Positions 16,376 through 24,280 of a stretch of 49,581 bases of DNA are shown piece by piece. The stretch's first letter is position 1; each line of letters begins with the position of its first letter. The notes below the pieces were generated by a model. That model saw only the letters and a list, made by a program, of their open reading frames with translations. It was not told the origin of the DNA and did no database searches. Source of the DNA: SYAC01 sp046048055 (GTDB taxonomy: Bacteria; Planctomycetota; Phycisphaerae; Phycisphaerales; SM1A02); NCBI GenBank assembly GCA_046048055.1, contig JBJOGW010000042.1, positions 1 to 49,581 of the forward strand, given 5' to 3'. Both the position numbers and the translations under genes were made by a program.

Positions 16376-16495
16376 GGTGAGTCTCCAGAGTCCGGCCGTG
16401 TCCTGAACAAGGAAGCCCGACGGCCTCGCGGGATCGGTCCGGTCCGGCCGGTGACCGGGGATCCCTTCTGTGCCGGTGGGCGTGACGAATCCGAC

Positions 16496-16501
16496 ATGGT
16501 A
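16496..16501 (-). promoter_or_regulatory. Candidate -10 for rpoA-rplQ
   Basis: TACCAT on the minus strand (context GGGCCTACCATGTC), the same hexamer seen before lysS, purB and the Hc1-like gene. It lies 120 nt upstream of the rpoA ATG in the only sizeable gap of the alpha operon. No clear -35; the rest of the gap is GC-rich with nothing else recognisable. Confidence 0.3.
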
Positions 16502-16561
16502 GGCCCGCGGGGGCCCACCTCCAACTGGCCGGCCGCCCTCGGGCGCAACCGGCCCCGCAAA

Positions 16562-16936
16562 TCAGACGCGCCGCTTCTTGGGCAGGCGGCAGCCATTGTG
16601 CGGAATGGGCGTGTGGTCCTCGATGGCCAGCACCTTCAGGCCGTTGGCCTGCAGGCCGGTCACGGCACTCTCGCGTCCTGGACCAGGTCCCTTGAGCCGC
16701 ACCTCGACCTCGCGCATGCCGAGGCGCTTGACCTTGCCGGCCACCTTCTCGGCGGCGCGGCTGGCGGCAAACGGGGTGCTCTTGCGGGCGCCCTTGAATC
16801 CGACGCTGCCGGCCGAGTCCCACGCCAGGGTCTCGCCGTTCACGTCGGTCACGGTGATCATGGTGTTGTTGAAGGACGCGGTCACCACCACGATGCCCTT
16901 GACCACGTTCTTTCGGACCTTCTTCTTGCTTGCCAT
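16562..16936 (-). CDS. rpsK: Ribosomal protein S11
   Basis: 30S platform protein contacting the mRNA exit region. 124 aa, normal length. GIVVVTASFNNTMITVTD at the N terminus, GRESAVTGLQANGLKV, and the conserved end TPIPHNGCRLPKKRRV. It lies 27 bp after rpsM; the next gene downstream is rpoA because rpsD is not in the cluster. Confidence 0.98.
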   Translation of the reverse strand: MASKKKVRKNVVKGIVVVTASFNNTMITVTDVNGETLAWDSAGSVGFKGARKSTPFAASRAAEKVAGKVKRLGMREVEVRLKGPGPGRESAVTGLQANGLKVLAIEDHTPIPHNGCRLPKKRRV

Positions 16937-16963
16937 ATGGTTCTGCTCCTGTGCGGGGGCCGA

Positions 16964-17341
16964 TCAGCCCTTCACGCCCTTCTTGCCCGCCACGGTGCGC
17001 TTCTTGCCCTTGCGGGTGCGGGCATTGGTGCGGGTGCGCTGGCCACGCACGGGAAGGCCCTTGCGGTGCCGTTCGCCGCGGTAGCACTTGATGTCCTTCA
17101 GACGCTGCACGTCCTGGCTGACCTGGCGACGCAGGGCGCCCTCCACCACCACGCCGGCGTCGATGGCCTGGGCGATGCTGGCCAGTTCCTTGTCGTCAAG
17201 GGTGTTGGCCCGGCGGTCGCCGTCCACCCCCACCTTGGCCAGCAGGTCCTTGGCCACCTTGGGGCCGATGCCGTGGATGTACTGCAGCGCGTAGTAGATC
17301 TTCTTGCGCTCCGGGATGTCGATGCCTGCGAGACGTGGCAT
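16964..17341 (-). CDS. rpsM: Ribosomal protein S13
   Basis: 30S head protein that contacts the P-site tRNA and L5. 125 aa. The N-terminal RLAGIDIPERKKIYYALQYIHGIG and C-terminal RGERHRKGLPVRGQRTRTNARTRKG blocks are canonical (in pieces). The basic tail is complete. It sits between rpmJ and rpsK as in most bacteria. Confidence 0.98.
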   Translation of the reverse strand: MPRLAGIDIPERKKIYYALQYIHGIGPKVAKDLLAKVGVDGDRRANTLDDKELASIAQAIDAGVVVEGALRRQVSQDVQRLKDIKCYRGERHRKGLPVRGQRTRTNARTRKGKKRTVAGKKGVKG

Positions 17342-17360
17342 GGTTCGTGCTCCTCTGCTT

Positions 17361-17477
17361 TCAGCCCTGGCGCTGCTTCAGGCGCGGGTTCTTCTTGTTG
17401 ATGACGAATCGCTTGCCCTTGCGGACGACGATCTGACAGTCGCGGGTGCGTCGCTTGATGCTGCTTCGGACCTTCAT
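17361..17477 (-). CDS. rpmJ: Ribosomal protein L36, zinc-ligand-poor form
   Basis: A 38-aa gene between infA and rpsM. It reads MKVRSSIKRRTRDCQIV and ends NPRLKQRQG, clearly L36. Canonical zinc ligands at positions 11, 14, 27 and 33 (C, C, C, H) are T, C, N and L here, so only C14 remains and zinc cannot be held. It therefore belongs to the zinc-independent type. It is located at the standard place and should still bind 23S rRNA. Confidence 0.95.
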   Translation of the reverse strand: MKVRSSIKRRTRDCQIVVRKGKRFVINKKNPRLKQRQG

Positions 17478-17490
17478 GGTGATTCCTTCC

Positions 17491-17706
17491 TCAGTACCGG
17501 TAGACGATGCGCCCCTTGGTCATGTCGTAGGGGCTGAGTTCGATGGTGACCTTGTCGCCAGGCAGGATGCGGATGAAGAACTTGCGCATCTTGCCGCTGA
17601 CGTAGGCGAGGATCTCCTGGTTGTTCTGCAGGCGCACCTTGAACATGGCGTCCGGCAGGGCCTCGGTGACCTCGGCGTCGAGCGTGATCTTGTCGTCCTT
17701 GCCCAT
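17491..17706 (-). CDS. infA: Translation initiation factor IF-1
   Basis: 71-aa S1/OB-fold factor that occupies the 30S A site during initiation. MGKDDKITLDAEVTEALPD followed by MFKVRL, then YVSGKMRKFFIRILPGD and ELSPYDMTKGRIVYRY, is a standard IF-1. The start is the ATG one base after the map stop; the frame continues upstream into map but without similarity. Map-infA-rpmJ order is the usual one. Confidence 0.97.
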   Translation of the reverse strand: MGKDDKITLDAEVTEALPDAMFKVRLQNNQEILAYVSGKMRKFFIRILPGDKVTIELSPYDMTKGRIVYRY

Positions 17707-17707
17707 G

Positions 17708-18670
17708 TCAGCGGCCCTCCTGGCGGGTGAGCACGCGGCAACCGGTGGCGCTGACCGCCAGGGTGTGCTCGAAGTGGGCGCTGGGCTGGCCGTTGGCCGC
17801 CACCACGGTCCAGCCGTCGGCAGCCACGCGGGTGTCGATGCCCATGGGATGTCCATCCTGGTCACGTCGCACCGGCTGGCCGCCGAGCATCGCCAGCATG
17901 GGCTCGACCGCCAAGGTCATTCCGGGCAGCAGCGTGAAGTCGCGGCGCTGCAGCAGGCTGCGGCTGAGCGAGTTGGGCGCCTCGGGCCACTCGTGCAGCT
18001 CGCGGCCAATGCCGTGGCCGATCAGCTCGGTGAGCAGGCCGAAGCCGCCCTCGAGCGCCATGACCTGCAGCCGCTGGGCGATCTCGCTCCACTTTCGTCC
18101 CGGACGCACCATGGCCACCGCCTCGTCGAGCATGGCCGCGGCGCGAGCGACCATGGCCGCACGCTCCGGACGCAGCGACCCCACCCCCACGGTCACGGCG
18201 GCATCGGCACACCAGCCGCGGTGCCGCACGCCACAGTCGATCTTGACCACGTCGCCATCGACAAGCCTGCGCTCGCCGGGAATGCCGTGGACCACCTCCT
18301 CGTTCACGCTCACGCACGTGGCCGAGGGGAACGCCGGGCCGTCAGGCATGGTGCGAAGGCCCAGAAATGCGGGCTCGGAGCGCTCGGCCGCGATCACGCC
18401 GGCCGCCGCGCCATCCACGCTGGCCGTGGTGGCACCCGGCACGCACGCCGCGGTGGCCGCTCGCAACGCGAGCGCCGCCACACGACCGGCCTCGGCCATG
18501 CACTCCAGTTCCGCCGCCGTGCGGAGCTCCGCCACCGGACGACGCGGCCGTCGCGGCTGCAGGTCGCGACCGCCAAGCCGATCGGTGCCGCTGTCCAGCC
18601 GCACCCACCCGTTGCGGGCGATCGCGTCACCGACCACCGTGCCCTGAAATCCCGAGGGGCCGTGACTCAT
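17708..18670 (-). CDS. map: Methionine aminopeptidase, type I, with N-terminal extension
   Basis: Removes initiator methionine from nascent proteins. 320 aa against about 264 in E. coli. The catalytic pita-bread domain starts near residue 48 (ELRTAAELECMAEAGR). Metal ligands are all present: D145, D156, H219 (GHGIG), E256 (AVEP), E301 (FEHT), with H128 lining the site. The first 45 or so residues (including RDLQPRRPRRP) are an added basic segment that may mediate ribosome docking. The start ATG 18670 overlaps the secY stop. Confidence 0.95.
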   Translation of the reverse strand: MSHGPSGFQGTVVGDAIARNGWVRLDSGTDRLGGRDLQPRRPRRPVAELRTAAELECMAEAGRVAALALRAATAACVPGATTASVDGAAAGVIAAERSEPAFLGLRTMPDGPAFPSATCVSVNEEVVHGIPGERRLVDGDVVKIDCGVRHRGWCADAAVTVGVGSLRPERAAMVARAAAMLDEAVAMVRPGRKWSEIAQRLQVMALEGGFGLLTELIGHGIGRELHEWPEAPNSLSRSLLQRRDFTLLPGMTLAVEPMLAMLGGQPVRRDQDGHPMGIDTRVAADGWTVVAANGQPSAHFEHTLAVSATGCRVLTRQEGR

Positions 18671-20085
18671 GCGCGGGCACTCCGGATGCGCGGACCGCTG
18701 GGCTCGCCGCCGCCCGACAGGAAGCCGGCGTAGTTCCGCATGAGCAGGTTGGCCTCGATCCGCTGCACCACGTCCAGGGCCACGCTGACCACGATCAGCA
18801 GTCCGGTGCCGCCCAGAAACTGGCTCACGTTGAAGGGAATGCCCAGCTGCTGGGTGACCAGCGTGGGAATGATGGCGATCACGGCCAGGAAGCCGGCGCC
18901 CACGTACGTGACCCGCTCCATGATCCGCTCCAGGTACTCGCTGGTGAACGGACCGGGCCGGATCCCCGGGATCATGCTGCCGTGGTCGCGCAACTGCTTG
19001 CTCATCTCGTCGGGGCTGAACTGGACGGTGGTCCAGAAGTAGCTGAAGAAGTAGATCAGCGCGATCTCCAGCACGACGTAGGGATAGGCCCCCATGTCGA
19101 AGGCGTTGGCCAGGAAGATGCCGGCGCGCCCGATGAAGCCCGGATCGCCGCCGCCAGCCTGGGCCGAACTGGCCATCCAGCCGAAGAACGCCGACGGGAA
19201 GATCATGAAACTGCTGGCGAAGATGATCGGCATCACGCCGGCGTGGTTGATCCGCAGCGGCAGGTAGAGCTTCTGGCCGCCGTAGACCTTGCGACCCACC
19301 GTGTGCTTGGCCTGCTGGATCGGGATGCGGCGCTGGGCCACCGTGATGATGATGGCCCCCGCCACGACCGCCACGAAACCGCCCGCCAGCAGCAGCAGGC
19401 CCACCAGGCCGATCGTGCCCTCGGCGTCGCTGGACTGACGGGGGTCGAAGTTGCCCACCACCCAGCCGATCGCGTCGGGCATGCGGGCCAGGATGCCCGC
19501 GGTCAGGATGATGCTGACGCCGTTGCCGATGCCGTACTTGTCGATCTGCTCGCCCAGCCACATCAGGAACAGGCTTCCCGCGGTCAGGGCGCAGAACCCA
19601 GCCACATAGAAGATGATCAGGTTGGTGCCCTGGTCGAACTGCGGCTGCACCAGGTTCTGCGTGCGCAGGTAACTCAGCCACATCCAGCCCTGGAACACGC
19701 AGAGCCCCACCGCGGCGTAGCGCGTCCACTCCGAGAGCTTCTGCTGGCCACCGGCCCCCTCCTTCTTCAATTCCTGCAGGGCCGGGACGACCTGACCGAG
19801 CAGCTGGAAGATGATGCCTGCGGTGATGTAGGGCATGATGCCCAGGCCGAAGATGGTGCTCTGCTGCAGGCTGCCGCCGGAGAAGATGCTGGCGAACTGC
19901 ACGATGCGTCCGAAGCCCGTGGCGTTCTCGCTGGCCTTGGCGGCAGCCTCCGCCAGCTGCGTCTGGTCCACGCCGACCAGCGGAATCCAGAACCCCACGC
20001 GGTAGATGACCAGCATGCCCAGCGTGAACAGCACCCGGTTGCGCAGGTCCGGGATGCGAAAGATGTTCACGAAGGCTTGCAGCAC
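18667..20085 (-). CDS. secY: Protein translocase channel SecY
   Basis: Ten-helix pore of the Sec translocon in the inner membrane. 472 aa. Recognisable pieces: FSGGSLQQSTIFGLGIMPYI, YGIGNGVSIILTAGI, the cytosolic loop RRIPIQQAKHT, YLPLRINHAGVMPIIFASS, and the PTLVTQQLGIPFN and LDVVQRIEANLLMRNY end. A loop of about 20 residues after YGIGNGVS-helix (DPRQSSDAEGT) makes it slightly longer than E. coli SecY. GTG start with SD GAGGA about 8 nt upstream; it lies 10 bp after rplO. Confidence 0.97.
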   Translation of the reverse strand: MLQAFVNIFRIPDLRNRVLFTLGMLVIYRVGFWIPLVGVDQTQLAEAAAKASENATGFGRIVQFASIFSGGSLQQSTIFGLGIMPYITAGIIFQLLGQVVPALQELKKEGAGGQQKLSEWTRYAAVGLCVFQGWMWLSYLRTQNLVQPQFDQGTNLIIFYVAGFCALTAGSLFLMWLGEQIDKYGIGNGVSIILTAGILARMPDAIGWVVGNFDPRQSSDAEGTIGLVGLLLLAGGFVAVVAGAIIITVAQRRIPIQQAKHTVGRKVYGGQKLYLPLRINHAGVMPIIFASSFMIFPSAFFGWMASSAQAGGGDPGFIGRAGIFLANAFDMGAYPYVVLEIALIYFFSYFWTTVQFSPDEMSKQLRDHGSMIPGIRPGPFTSEYLERIMERVTYVGAGFLAVIAIIPTLVTQQLGIPFNVSQFLGGTGLLIVVSVALDVVQRIEANLLMRNYAGFLSGGGEPSGPRIRSARA

Positions 20086-20095
20086 GCGGGATTCC

Positions 20096-20545
20096 TCAGG
20101 CGGCCTCGGCGACGGTGCCGCCGGCCTTCTCGATCTTGCTCCTGGCGGCGGCGCTGAACTTGGCCGCGTTCACGGTGAGCTTCTTGGTCAGGTCACCGTT
20201 GCCCAGCACCTTCACCGGGAACTTGGCGTCGGCGATCAGGCCCTTGGCCACCAGCGCCGCGGTGTCCACCGTGGCGCCAGCGTCGAAGTGCTTCTCGAGC
20301 GACTGCACGTTCACCTCGTGGTACTCGGTGCGGAAGTTGGCGTTGTTGAAGCCTCGCTTGGGGAAGCGACGGGCGATCGGGGTGGACCCGCCCTGGTAGC
20401 CCGGACGGCTGGTCCAGCCGGCTCGGCTCTTGGCACCCTTGTGGCCGCGGCCGCTGGTGCCGCCCTTGCCGCTGCCTTCGCCGCGGCCCACGCGCGTGCG
20501 CTTCTTGTGGGCCCCGACCTTGGCGGTGATGTCATGGATCATCAT
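20096..20545 (-). CDS. rplO: Ribosomal protein L15
   Basis: Large-subunit assembly protein, 149 aa. The glycine-rich RNA-binding N terminus (KKRTRVGRGEGSGKGGTSGRGHKG) is present in order, as is the C-terminal VKVLGNGDLTKKLTV block. ATG 20545 has AGGAG 9 nt upstream; an immediately following second ATG is possible. rpmD (L30), normally between rpsE and rplO, is absent: the 37-bp gap is too short. Confidence 0.97.
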   Translation of the reverse strand: MMIHDITAKVGAHKKRTRVGRGEGSGKGGTSGRGHKGAKSRAGWTSRPGYQGGSTPIARRFPKRGFNNANFRTEYHEVNVQSLEKHFDAGATVDTAALVAKGLIADAKFPVKVLGNGDLTKKLTVNAAKFSAAARSKIEKAGGTVAEAA

Positions 20546-20582
20546 TGGGGGAATCTCCTGTCTTCGTTCACCTGGAATGCCA

Positions 20583-21326
20583 TCACGAGGTCGCCGGGGC
20601 CTCGCCTGCGGACTCGGGCGCCGATGGCGCCGCCGCGGGCGGCACGGCCGCGGGCGCAGACGGCGCACCGCCATCGAAGCCGCCGCGACCGCCACGACCC
20701 GGACCGCCACGACCGCCACGACCGCCACGACCGCCACGACGATCGTCACCCACGGTGTTCACCGGGGCCTGGGCCTTCTCGCCGCTGCGCTGCGTCGGCA
20801 TGGCGGCAGCACCCTTGCGGATGCTTTCCTCCACGTCGGTGCTGCCAATGGTCACGCCCCGCAGGCTCTCCACGCTCTCACGCGTGCGGAGCTTGTCCAG
20901 TGCCGCCAGCGTGGCCTTGACCAGGTTCTTGGGATTGCTGCTGCCGTAGCACTTGGTCAGGCAGTCCTGCACGCCGATCATGTCCAGGATGGCACGGACC
21001 GCGGCACCCGCGATCACGCCCGTTCCGGGGGCCGCCGGCACCAGGCGCACCTTGCTGGCGCCAAAGCGACCCTCGACCGAATGCGGGATGGTGCGGCCCT
21101 GGAGCGGGTAGCGACGCATCTTGCGGCGCCCCTCCTTCTGGGCCTTCTCCACGCTCTGCGGGACCTGGTTGCTCTTGGCGTAGCCCATGCCCACGCTGCC
21201 GTTCTTGTCACCCACCACCACCAGGGCGCTGAAGCTGAACCGGCGTCCGCCGGCCACCGTGGCGCTGGTGCGGTAGACACCCACCGTGGTGGAGTCGTTG
21301 TCGCGTTCTTCGAACTTGCCGCTCAT
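20583..21326 (-). CDS. rpsE: Ribosomal protein S5 with RGG-repeat C-terminal tail
   Basis: 30S protein with roles in decoding accuracy and mRNA unwinding. 247 aa against about 165 usual. Residues 1-165 are normal S5 (RRFSFSALVVVGD, GYAKSNQVPQSVEKA, PGTGVIAGAAVRAILDMIGV, RESVESLRGVTIG). Then about 80 extra residues follow: a linker, an Arg-Gly-Gly run (DDRRGGRGGRGGRGGPGRGG) and an Ala/Pro-rich end. The RGG part is encoded by a 9-bp tandem DNA repeat. Such tails bind RNA in other proteins, so extra rRNA or mRNA contact is an inference. Confidence 0.96.
   Translation of the reverse strand: MSGKFEERDNDSTTVGVYRTSATVAGGRRFSFSALVVVGDKNGSVGMGYAKSNQVPQSVEKAQKEGRRKMRRYPLQGRTIPHSVEGRFGASKVRLVPAAPGTGVIAGAAVRAILDMIGVQDCLTKCYGSSNPKNLVKATLAALDKLRTRESVESLRGVTIGSTDVEESIRKGAAAMPTQRSGEKAQAPVNTVGDDRRGGRGGRGGRGGPGRGGRGGFDGGAPSAPAAVPPAAAPSAPESAGEAPATS
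20704..20739. repeat. Four tandem copies of a 9-bp repeat in rpsE
   Basis: CCGCCACGA repeated four times without mismatch, with a degenerate copy just to the left (about 20689-20703). On the coding strand it spells repeated Gly-Gly-Arg codons. Such repeats change copy number by slippage in units of three residues without breaking the frame. Confidence 0.85.
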
Positions 21327-21345
21327 GATCGTTCCTTTGCTCGGT

Positions 21346-21708
21346 TCAGAACTGCAGGCCGCCCTCGCGGGCGGCCTCGGCCAGCGCCTTCACGCGGCCG
21401 TGATAGAGATAGCCGTTGCGGTCGAACACCACCTGGGTGACGCCCGCCTTCTTCGCACGCTCCGCCAGGGCCGAACCCACGCGCTTGGCGCTGTCGGTCT
21501 TGGCCTTCACGTCGCCGCCCTTGCCGGCACGGTCACTGGCCTCGGCCAGGGTTCGGCCGGTCACGTCGCAGATGACCTGGGCGTAGATGTGCTTGAGCGA
21601 GCGGAACACGCTCAGGCGCGGACGCTCGGGCGTGCCGCGGATCCGCTTCTGCAGGCCCTTCCTGCGGCGGGCTCGACGGACATTCTTGAGGTAGGTGGCG
21701 GATGGCAT
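21346..21708 (-). CDS. rplR: Ribosomal protein L18
   Basis: 5S rRNA-binding protein of the large subunit. 120 aa, standard length. Basic N terminus (RRARRRKGLQKRIRGTPERPRLSVFRS in pieces), HIYAQVICD, and the conserved ending VVFDRNGYLYHGRVKALAEAAREGGLQF in pieces. Normal position between rplF and rpsE. Confidence 0.97.
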   Translation of the reverse strand: MPSATYLKNVRRARRRKGLQKRIRGTPERPRLSVFRSLKHIYAQVICDVTGRTLAEASDRAGKGGDVKAKTDSAKRVGSALAERAKKAGVTQVVFDRNGYLYHGRVKALAEAAREGGLQF

Positions 21709-21726
21709 GGTGGTTGGATTCCTGGA

Positions 21727-22284
21727 TCAGCTGCCGAAGGCCTTGCCTTGCTTGCGCTGGATCACCTCGTCGACGTACTTGACGCCCTTGCCGTTGTAGG
21801 GCTCGGGCTTGCGCTGGGAGCGGATCTGGCTGGCGAAGGCCCCCACGGCCTGCTTGTCGGCACCGCTGATCTCGACGATGGCGCCGTTGATGTTCACGTT
21901 CACGCCGGCAGGCACCTGCAGCTCGATCGGGTTGGCGAAGCCGAGCGCCAGCACGAGCTTCTTGCCCTGCAACTTGGCGCCCCAGCCCACGCCGACGATC
22001 TCCAGCTTCTTCTCGTAGCCCTTGAGCACGCCTTCGACCATGCCGTGCAGCACGGAGCGCGTGGTGCCCCAGGCGGCGGTGCTGGCACCCGAGGCGACCA
22101 GCCTGGGATCCATCTCGCAGACGATCTCCTTCTGGGCGTCGTGGAAGGCCACCTTCACCTCGGGTCGATGGGTGAAGGAGAGCTTGCCCTTGGGGCCTTC
22201 AAGGCCCACGGTGCGCGAGGCGGCATTCACGCTCACCTTCACGCCGGAGGGCACGGTCACGGGCTTTCGTCCGATTCGGCTCAT
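21727..22284 (-). CDS. rplF: Ribosomal protein L6
   Basis: Large-subunit protein near the factor-binding site. 185 aa with two related domains. MSRIGRKPVTVPSGVKV at the start, VEGVLKGYEKKLEIVGVG in the middle, and SQIRSQRKPEPYNGKGVKY near the end are family hallmarks. The start at 22284 is fixed by MSRIGRKP and by AAGGAG 6 nt upstream. Confidence 0.97.
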   Translation of the reverse strand: MSRIGRKPVTVPSGVKVSVNAASRTVGLEGPKGKLSFTHRPEVKVAFHDAQKEIVCEMDPRLVASGASTAAWGTTRSVLHGMVEGVLKGYEKKLEIVGVGWGAKLQGKKLVLALGFANPIELQVPAGVNVNINGAIVEISGADKQAVGAFASQIRSQRKPEPYNGKGVKYVDEVIQRKQGKAFGS

Positions 22285-22300
22285 GTGGACTCCTTGGATC

Positions 22301-22699
22301 TCAGCAGACCTGCGCCACGACCTCGCCACCCAGACGCGCGGTCCGGCAGGCACGGTCGCTCATGACGCCCTGGCTGGTGGTGACGATGACGATGCCCAGG
22401 CCCTGCAGCGGCCTGGGCAGGTCGTCGACGCCGGTGTACACGCGACGCCCGGCCTTGCTCACGCGGTCGATGGACTGGATCACGCTGCTGCCGTCGGGAC
22501 CGTACTTCAGGTCCAGGCGGATCAGTCCGCCCCGGCCATCGGCGATGGTCTCGAAGCCGCGGATGTAGCCCTCCTCGTGCAGCACCTTGGCCACGCCGCG
22601 GTTGAGCTTGTTGTCGAGCACCATCACCTGGCGCGCGCGGTTGGAGACCGCGTTGCGGATGCGGGTGAGCATGTCGGCGGTGAGATCGTTCAGGGGCAT
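22301..22699 (-). CDS. rpsH: Ribosomal protein S8
   Basis: Primary 16S-binding protein and, in E. coli, translational repressor of the spc operon. 132 aa. N-terminal DMLTRIRNAV, then KVLHEEGYI, and the conserved C-terminal GLGIVIVTTSQGVMSDRAC with the final GGEVVAQVC. ATG 22699 has AGGAGA upstream. No S8-type regulatory target was identified before rplE. Confidence 0.97.
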   Translation of the reverse strand: MPLNDLTADMLTRIRNAVSNRARQVMVLDNKLNRGVAKVLHEEGYIRGFETIADGRGGLIRLDLKYGPDGSSVIQSIDRVSKAGRRVYTGVDDLPRPLQGLGIVIVTTSQGVMSDRACRTARLGGEVVAQVC

Positions 22700-22712
22700 G
22701 GTTCTCTCCTGT

Positions 22713-22898
22713 TCACCAGCTGGCCTTGCGCATGCCGGGCACCATGCCCTGCAGCGCGAGTTCACGGAGCATGTGGCGGCACACGCGGAACTTGCGGTAC
22801 ACGCCGCGTCCGCGTCCGGTGATCTCGCACCGGTTTCGCTTGCGGGTGCTGAACTTGGGTGCGCTCTGCATCTTGACGAAGGTTCGCTTGCTGGCCAT
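22713..22898 (-). CDS. rpsN: Ribosomal protein S14, short type with half of the zinc ligands
   Basis: 61-aa short S14 (zinc-ribbon length class). NRCEITGRGRGVYRKFRVC and ending GMVPGMRKASW identify it. In the zinc-binding form the ligands are CxxC...CxxC; here they are C24, T27, C40 and M43. Two of four are lost, so tight zinc binding is unlikely although the length class is retained. It lies between rplE and rpsH as usual. Longer frames upstream lie within rplE and are not S14. Confidence 0.96.
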   Translation of the reverse strand: MASKRTFVKMQSAPKFSTRKRNRCEITGRGRGVYRKFRVCRHMLRELALQGMVPGMRKASW

Positions 22899-22915
22899 GT
22901 CTGGGGTTCTCCGGT

Positions 22916-23521
22916 TCAGGCCTTCTTGGCGCTTCTGGCGTTCTCTTCGGGTCGCGTGAACGGCATGCCCAGCTCGGCCAGCACGAAGCGGCTCATGCTG
23001 GGGTTGCTGTTCTCGAAGACGATGTTCACGTGCATGCCGTGGCTGAAGGTCACGTTGGCCATGTTGATCTCGGGCCACACCGCCTGCTCGGTCAGGCCCA
23101 TGGCCCAGCTGCCGCCGCGGTCGAAACTGCGGTCGTTCACGCCGCGGAAGTCCTTGATGCGGGGGATGGCCAGGTTGATCAGTCGGTCCAGGAAGCTCCA
23201 CATGCGGTCACGACGAAGCGTGACCATGAAGGCGCTGGGCGAGCCCTCGCGAACCTTGAAGTTGCTCACGGCCTTCTTGGCCTTGATCATGATCGGCTGC
23301 TGGCCGGTGATCTTGCGGTAGGTGTCGATCACCGCCTCCTTGTGCTCGGGCTTGAGCTTCTGGTTCTCCAGCCGCTTGCCCACACCGGTGGACACGATGA
23401 TCTTGGTCAGGCGAGGAGCCTGGTGCGGATTCTTGAGCCCGAACTCCTTGAGGACCTTGGCCACGACCTCGTCGCGGTAGGCCTTCTGGAGGCGGGGAAC
23501 GTTTCGGGTGGCTGTGGGCAT
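22916..23521 (-). CDS. rplE: Ribosomal protein L5
   Basis: 5S rRNA-binding protein that forms bridge B1b with S13. 201 aa, about 20 longer than E. coli L5. The N-terminal YRDEVVAKVLKEFG, the P-site loop region VREGSPSAFMVTLR and the C-terminal INMANVTFSHGMHVNIVFEN are present. The additional C-terminal residues (PEENARSAKKA) are basic. Standard order rplX-rplE-rpsN. Confidence 0.97.
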   Translation of the reverse strand: MPTATRNVPRLQKAYRDEVVAKVLKEFGLKNPHQAPRLTKIIVSTGVGKRLENQKLKPEHKEAVIDTYRKITGQQPIMIKAKKAVSNFKVREGSPSAFMVTLRRDRMWSFLDRLINLAIPRIKDFRGVNDRSFDRGGSWAMGLTEQAVWPEINMANVTFSHGMHVNIVFENSNPSMSRFVLAELGMPFTRPEENARSAKKA

Positions 23522-23535
23522 GGTGGACTCCGGAT

Positions 23536-23874
23536 TCAGGCCTTGCTGCGGGCCTTGCGAAGCGTGTGGAGCTCCTTGCCGCCGCGGACCGCCACGCGCA
23601 CCTTGCTGCCGTCAGGCTTGCTGACGAAGCGGACACGCGTGGGCTTGCCGTCGACGACGGGGCTCACGTTGCTGATGTGGACGGGGAACTCCTGCTTGAC
23701 CTGCCCACCCTGGGGACGCTGCTGCGTCTTCCGCAGGTTGCGGGTGCGGACGTTGACACCCTTCACGATGACGCGGTCGCTGTCGGTGAGCACCTCCAGC
23801 ACCTCGCCCACCGTGCCACGGGCGTTGCCCGAGGTCACGATGACCATGTCGCCCTTTCGAACGTGACGCGGCAT
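23536..23874 (-). CDS. rplX: Ribosomal protein L24
   Basis: Early-assembly KOW-domain protein of the large subunit, 112 aa. KGDMVIVTSGNARGTVGEVL carries the KOW motif, followed by DRVIVKGVNVRTRN and KQEFPVHISNV. The ATG follows the rplN stop by one base, so translation is probably coupled. Confidence 0.97.
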   Translation of the reverse strand: MPRHVRKGDMVIVTSGNARGTVGEVLEVLTDSDRVIVKGVNVRTRNLRKTQQRPQGGQVKQEFPVHISNVSPVVDGKPTRVRFVSKPDGSKVRVAVRGGKELHTLRKARSKA

Positions 23875-23875
23875 G

Positions 23876-24262
23876 TCAGACCACCTCCGAGGCCAGGGAC
23901 ACGATCTTCATGTAGTTCTTCTCGCGAAGCTCGCGGGCGACCGCGCCGAAGATCCGGGTGCCGCGGGGATTGCCCTCGGCATCGATCAGCACGCAGGCGT
24001 TGCTGTCGAAGCGGACGTAGCTGCCGTCGGAGCGTCGCGTGGGATACTTGGTCCGCACGATCACGGCCGTGGCCTTGTCGCCGCTCTTCACGTCGCCGCT
24101 GGGCAGGGCCTTCTTCACGGCCACCAGCACCTTGTCTCCCACGCCCATGGCCACGCGGGTGAACTTGCCGCGCGCGGTGCTGACACCCATGATGCCGATC
24201 ACCATGGCTTCCTTGGCGCCGCTGTTGTCGGCGACCTCGATGCGTGATTCCTTCTGGATCAT
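23876..24262 (-). CDS. rplN: Ribosomal protein L14
   Basis: Large-subunit interface protein, 128 aa. MIQKESRIEVADNSGAKEAM at the start, VAVKKALPSG, YVRFDSNACVLID and the final IFGAVARELREKNYMKIVSLASEVV in pieces. Length and all conserved blocks are normal. Confidence 0.98.
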   Translation of the reverse strand: MIQKESRIEVADNSGAKEAMVIGIMGVSTARGKFTRVAMGVGDKVLVAVKKALPSGDVKSGDKATAVIVRTKYPTRRSDGSYVRFDSNACVLIDAEGNPRGTRIFGAVARELREKNYMKIVSLASEVV

Positions 24263-24280
24263 GGCTTCTCCGGGCGCCTT

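Noticed and set aside
16376..16561. Missing rpsD or small ORF between rpsK and rpoA
   Set aside because: 186 bp is too short for S4, and short frames there show no ribosomal similarity.
17708..19729. 673-codon frame suggesting a SecY-Map fusion
   Set aside because: The upstream 350 codons are secY read in the wrong frame; the real map begins at ATG 18670, overlapping the secY stop.
20704..20739. Possible CRISPR-like or non-coding repeat
   Set aside because: Nine-base units without spacers, in frame in the rpsE tail and translating to Gly-Gly-Arg.
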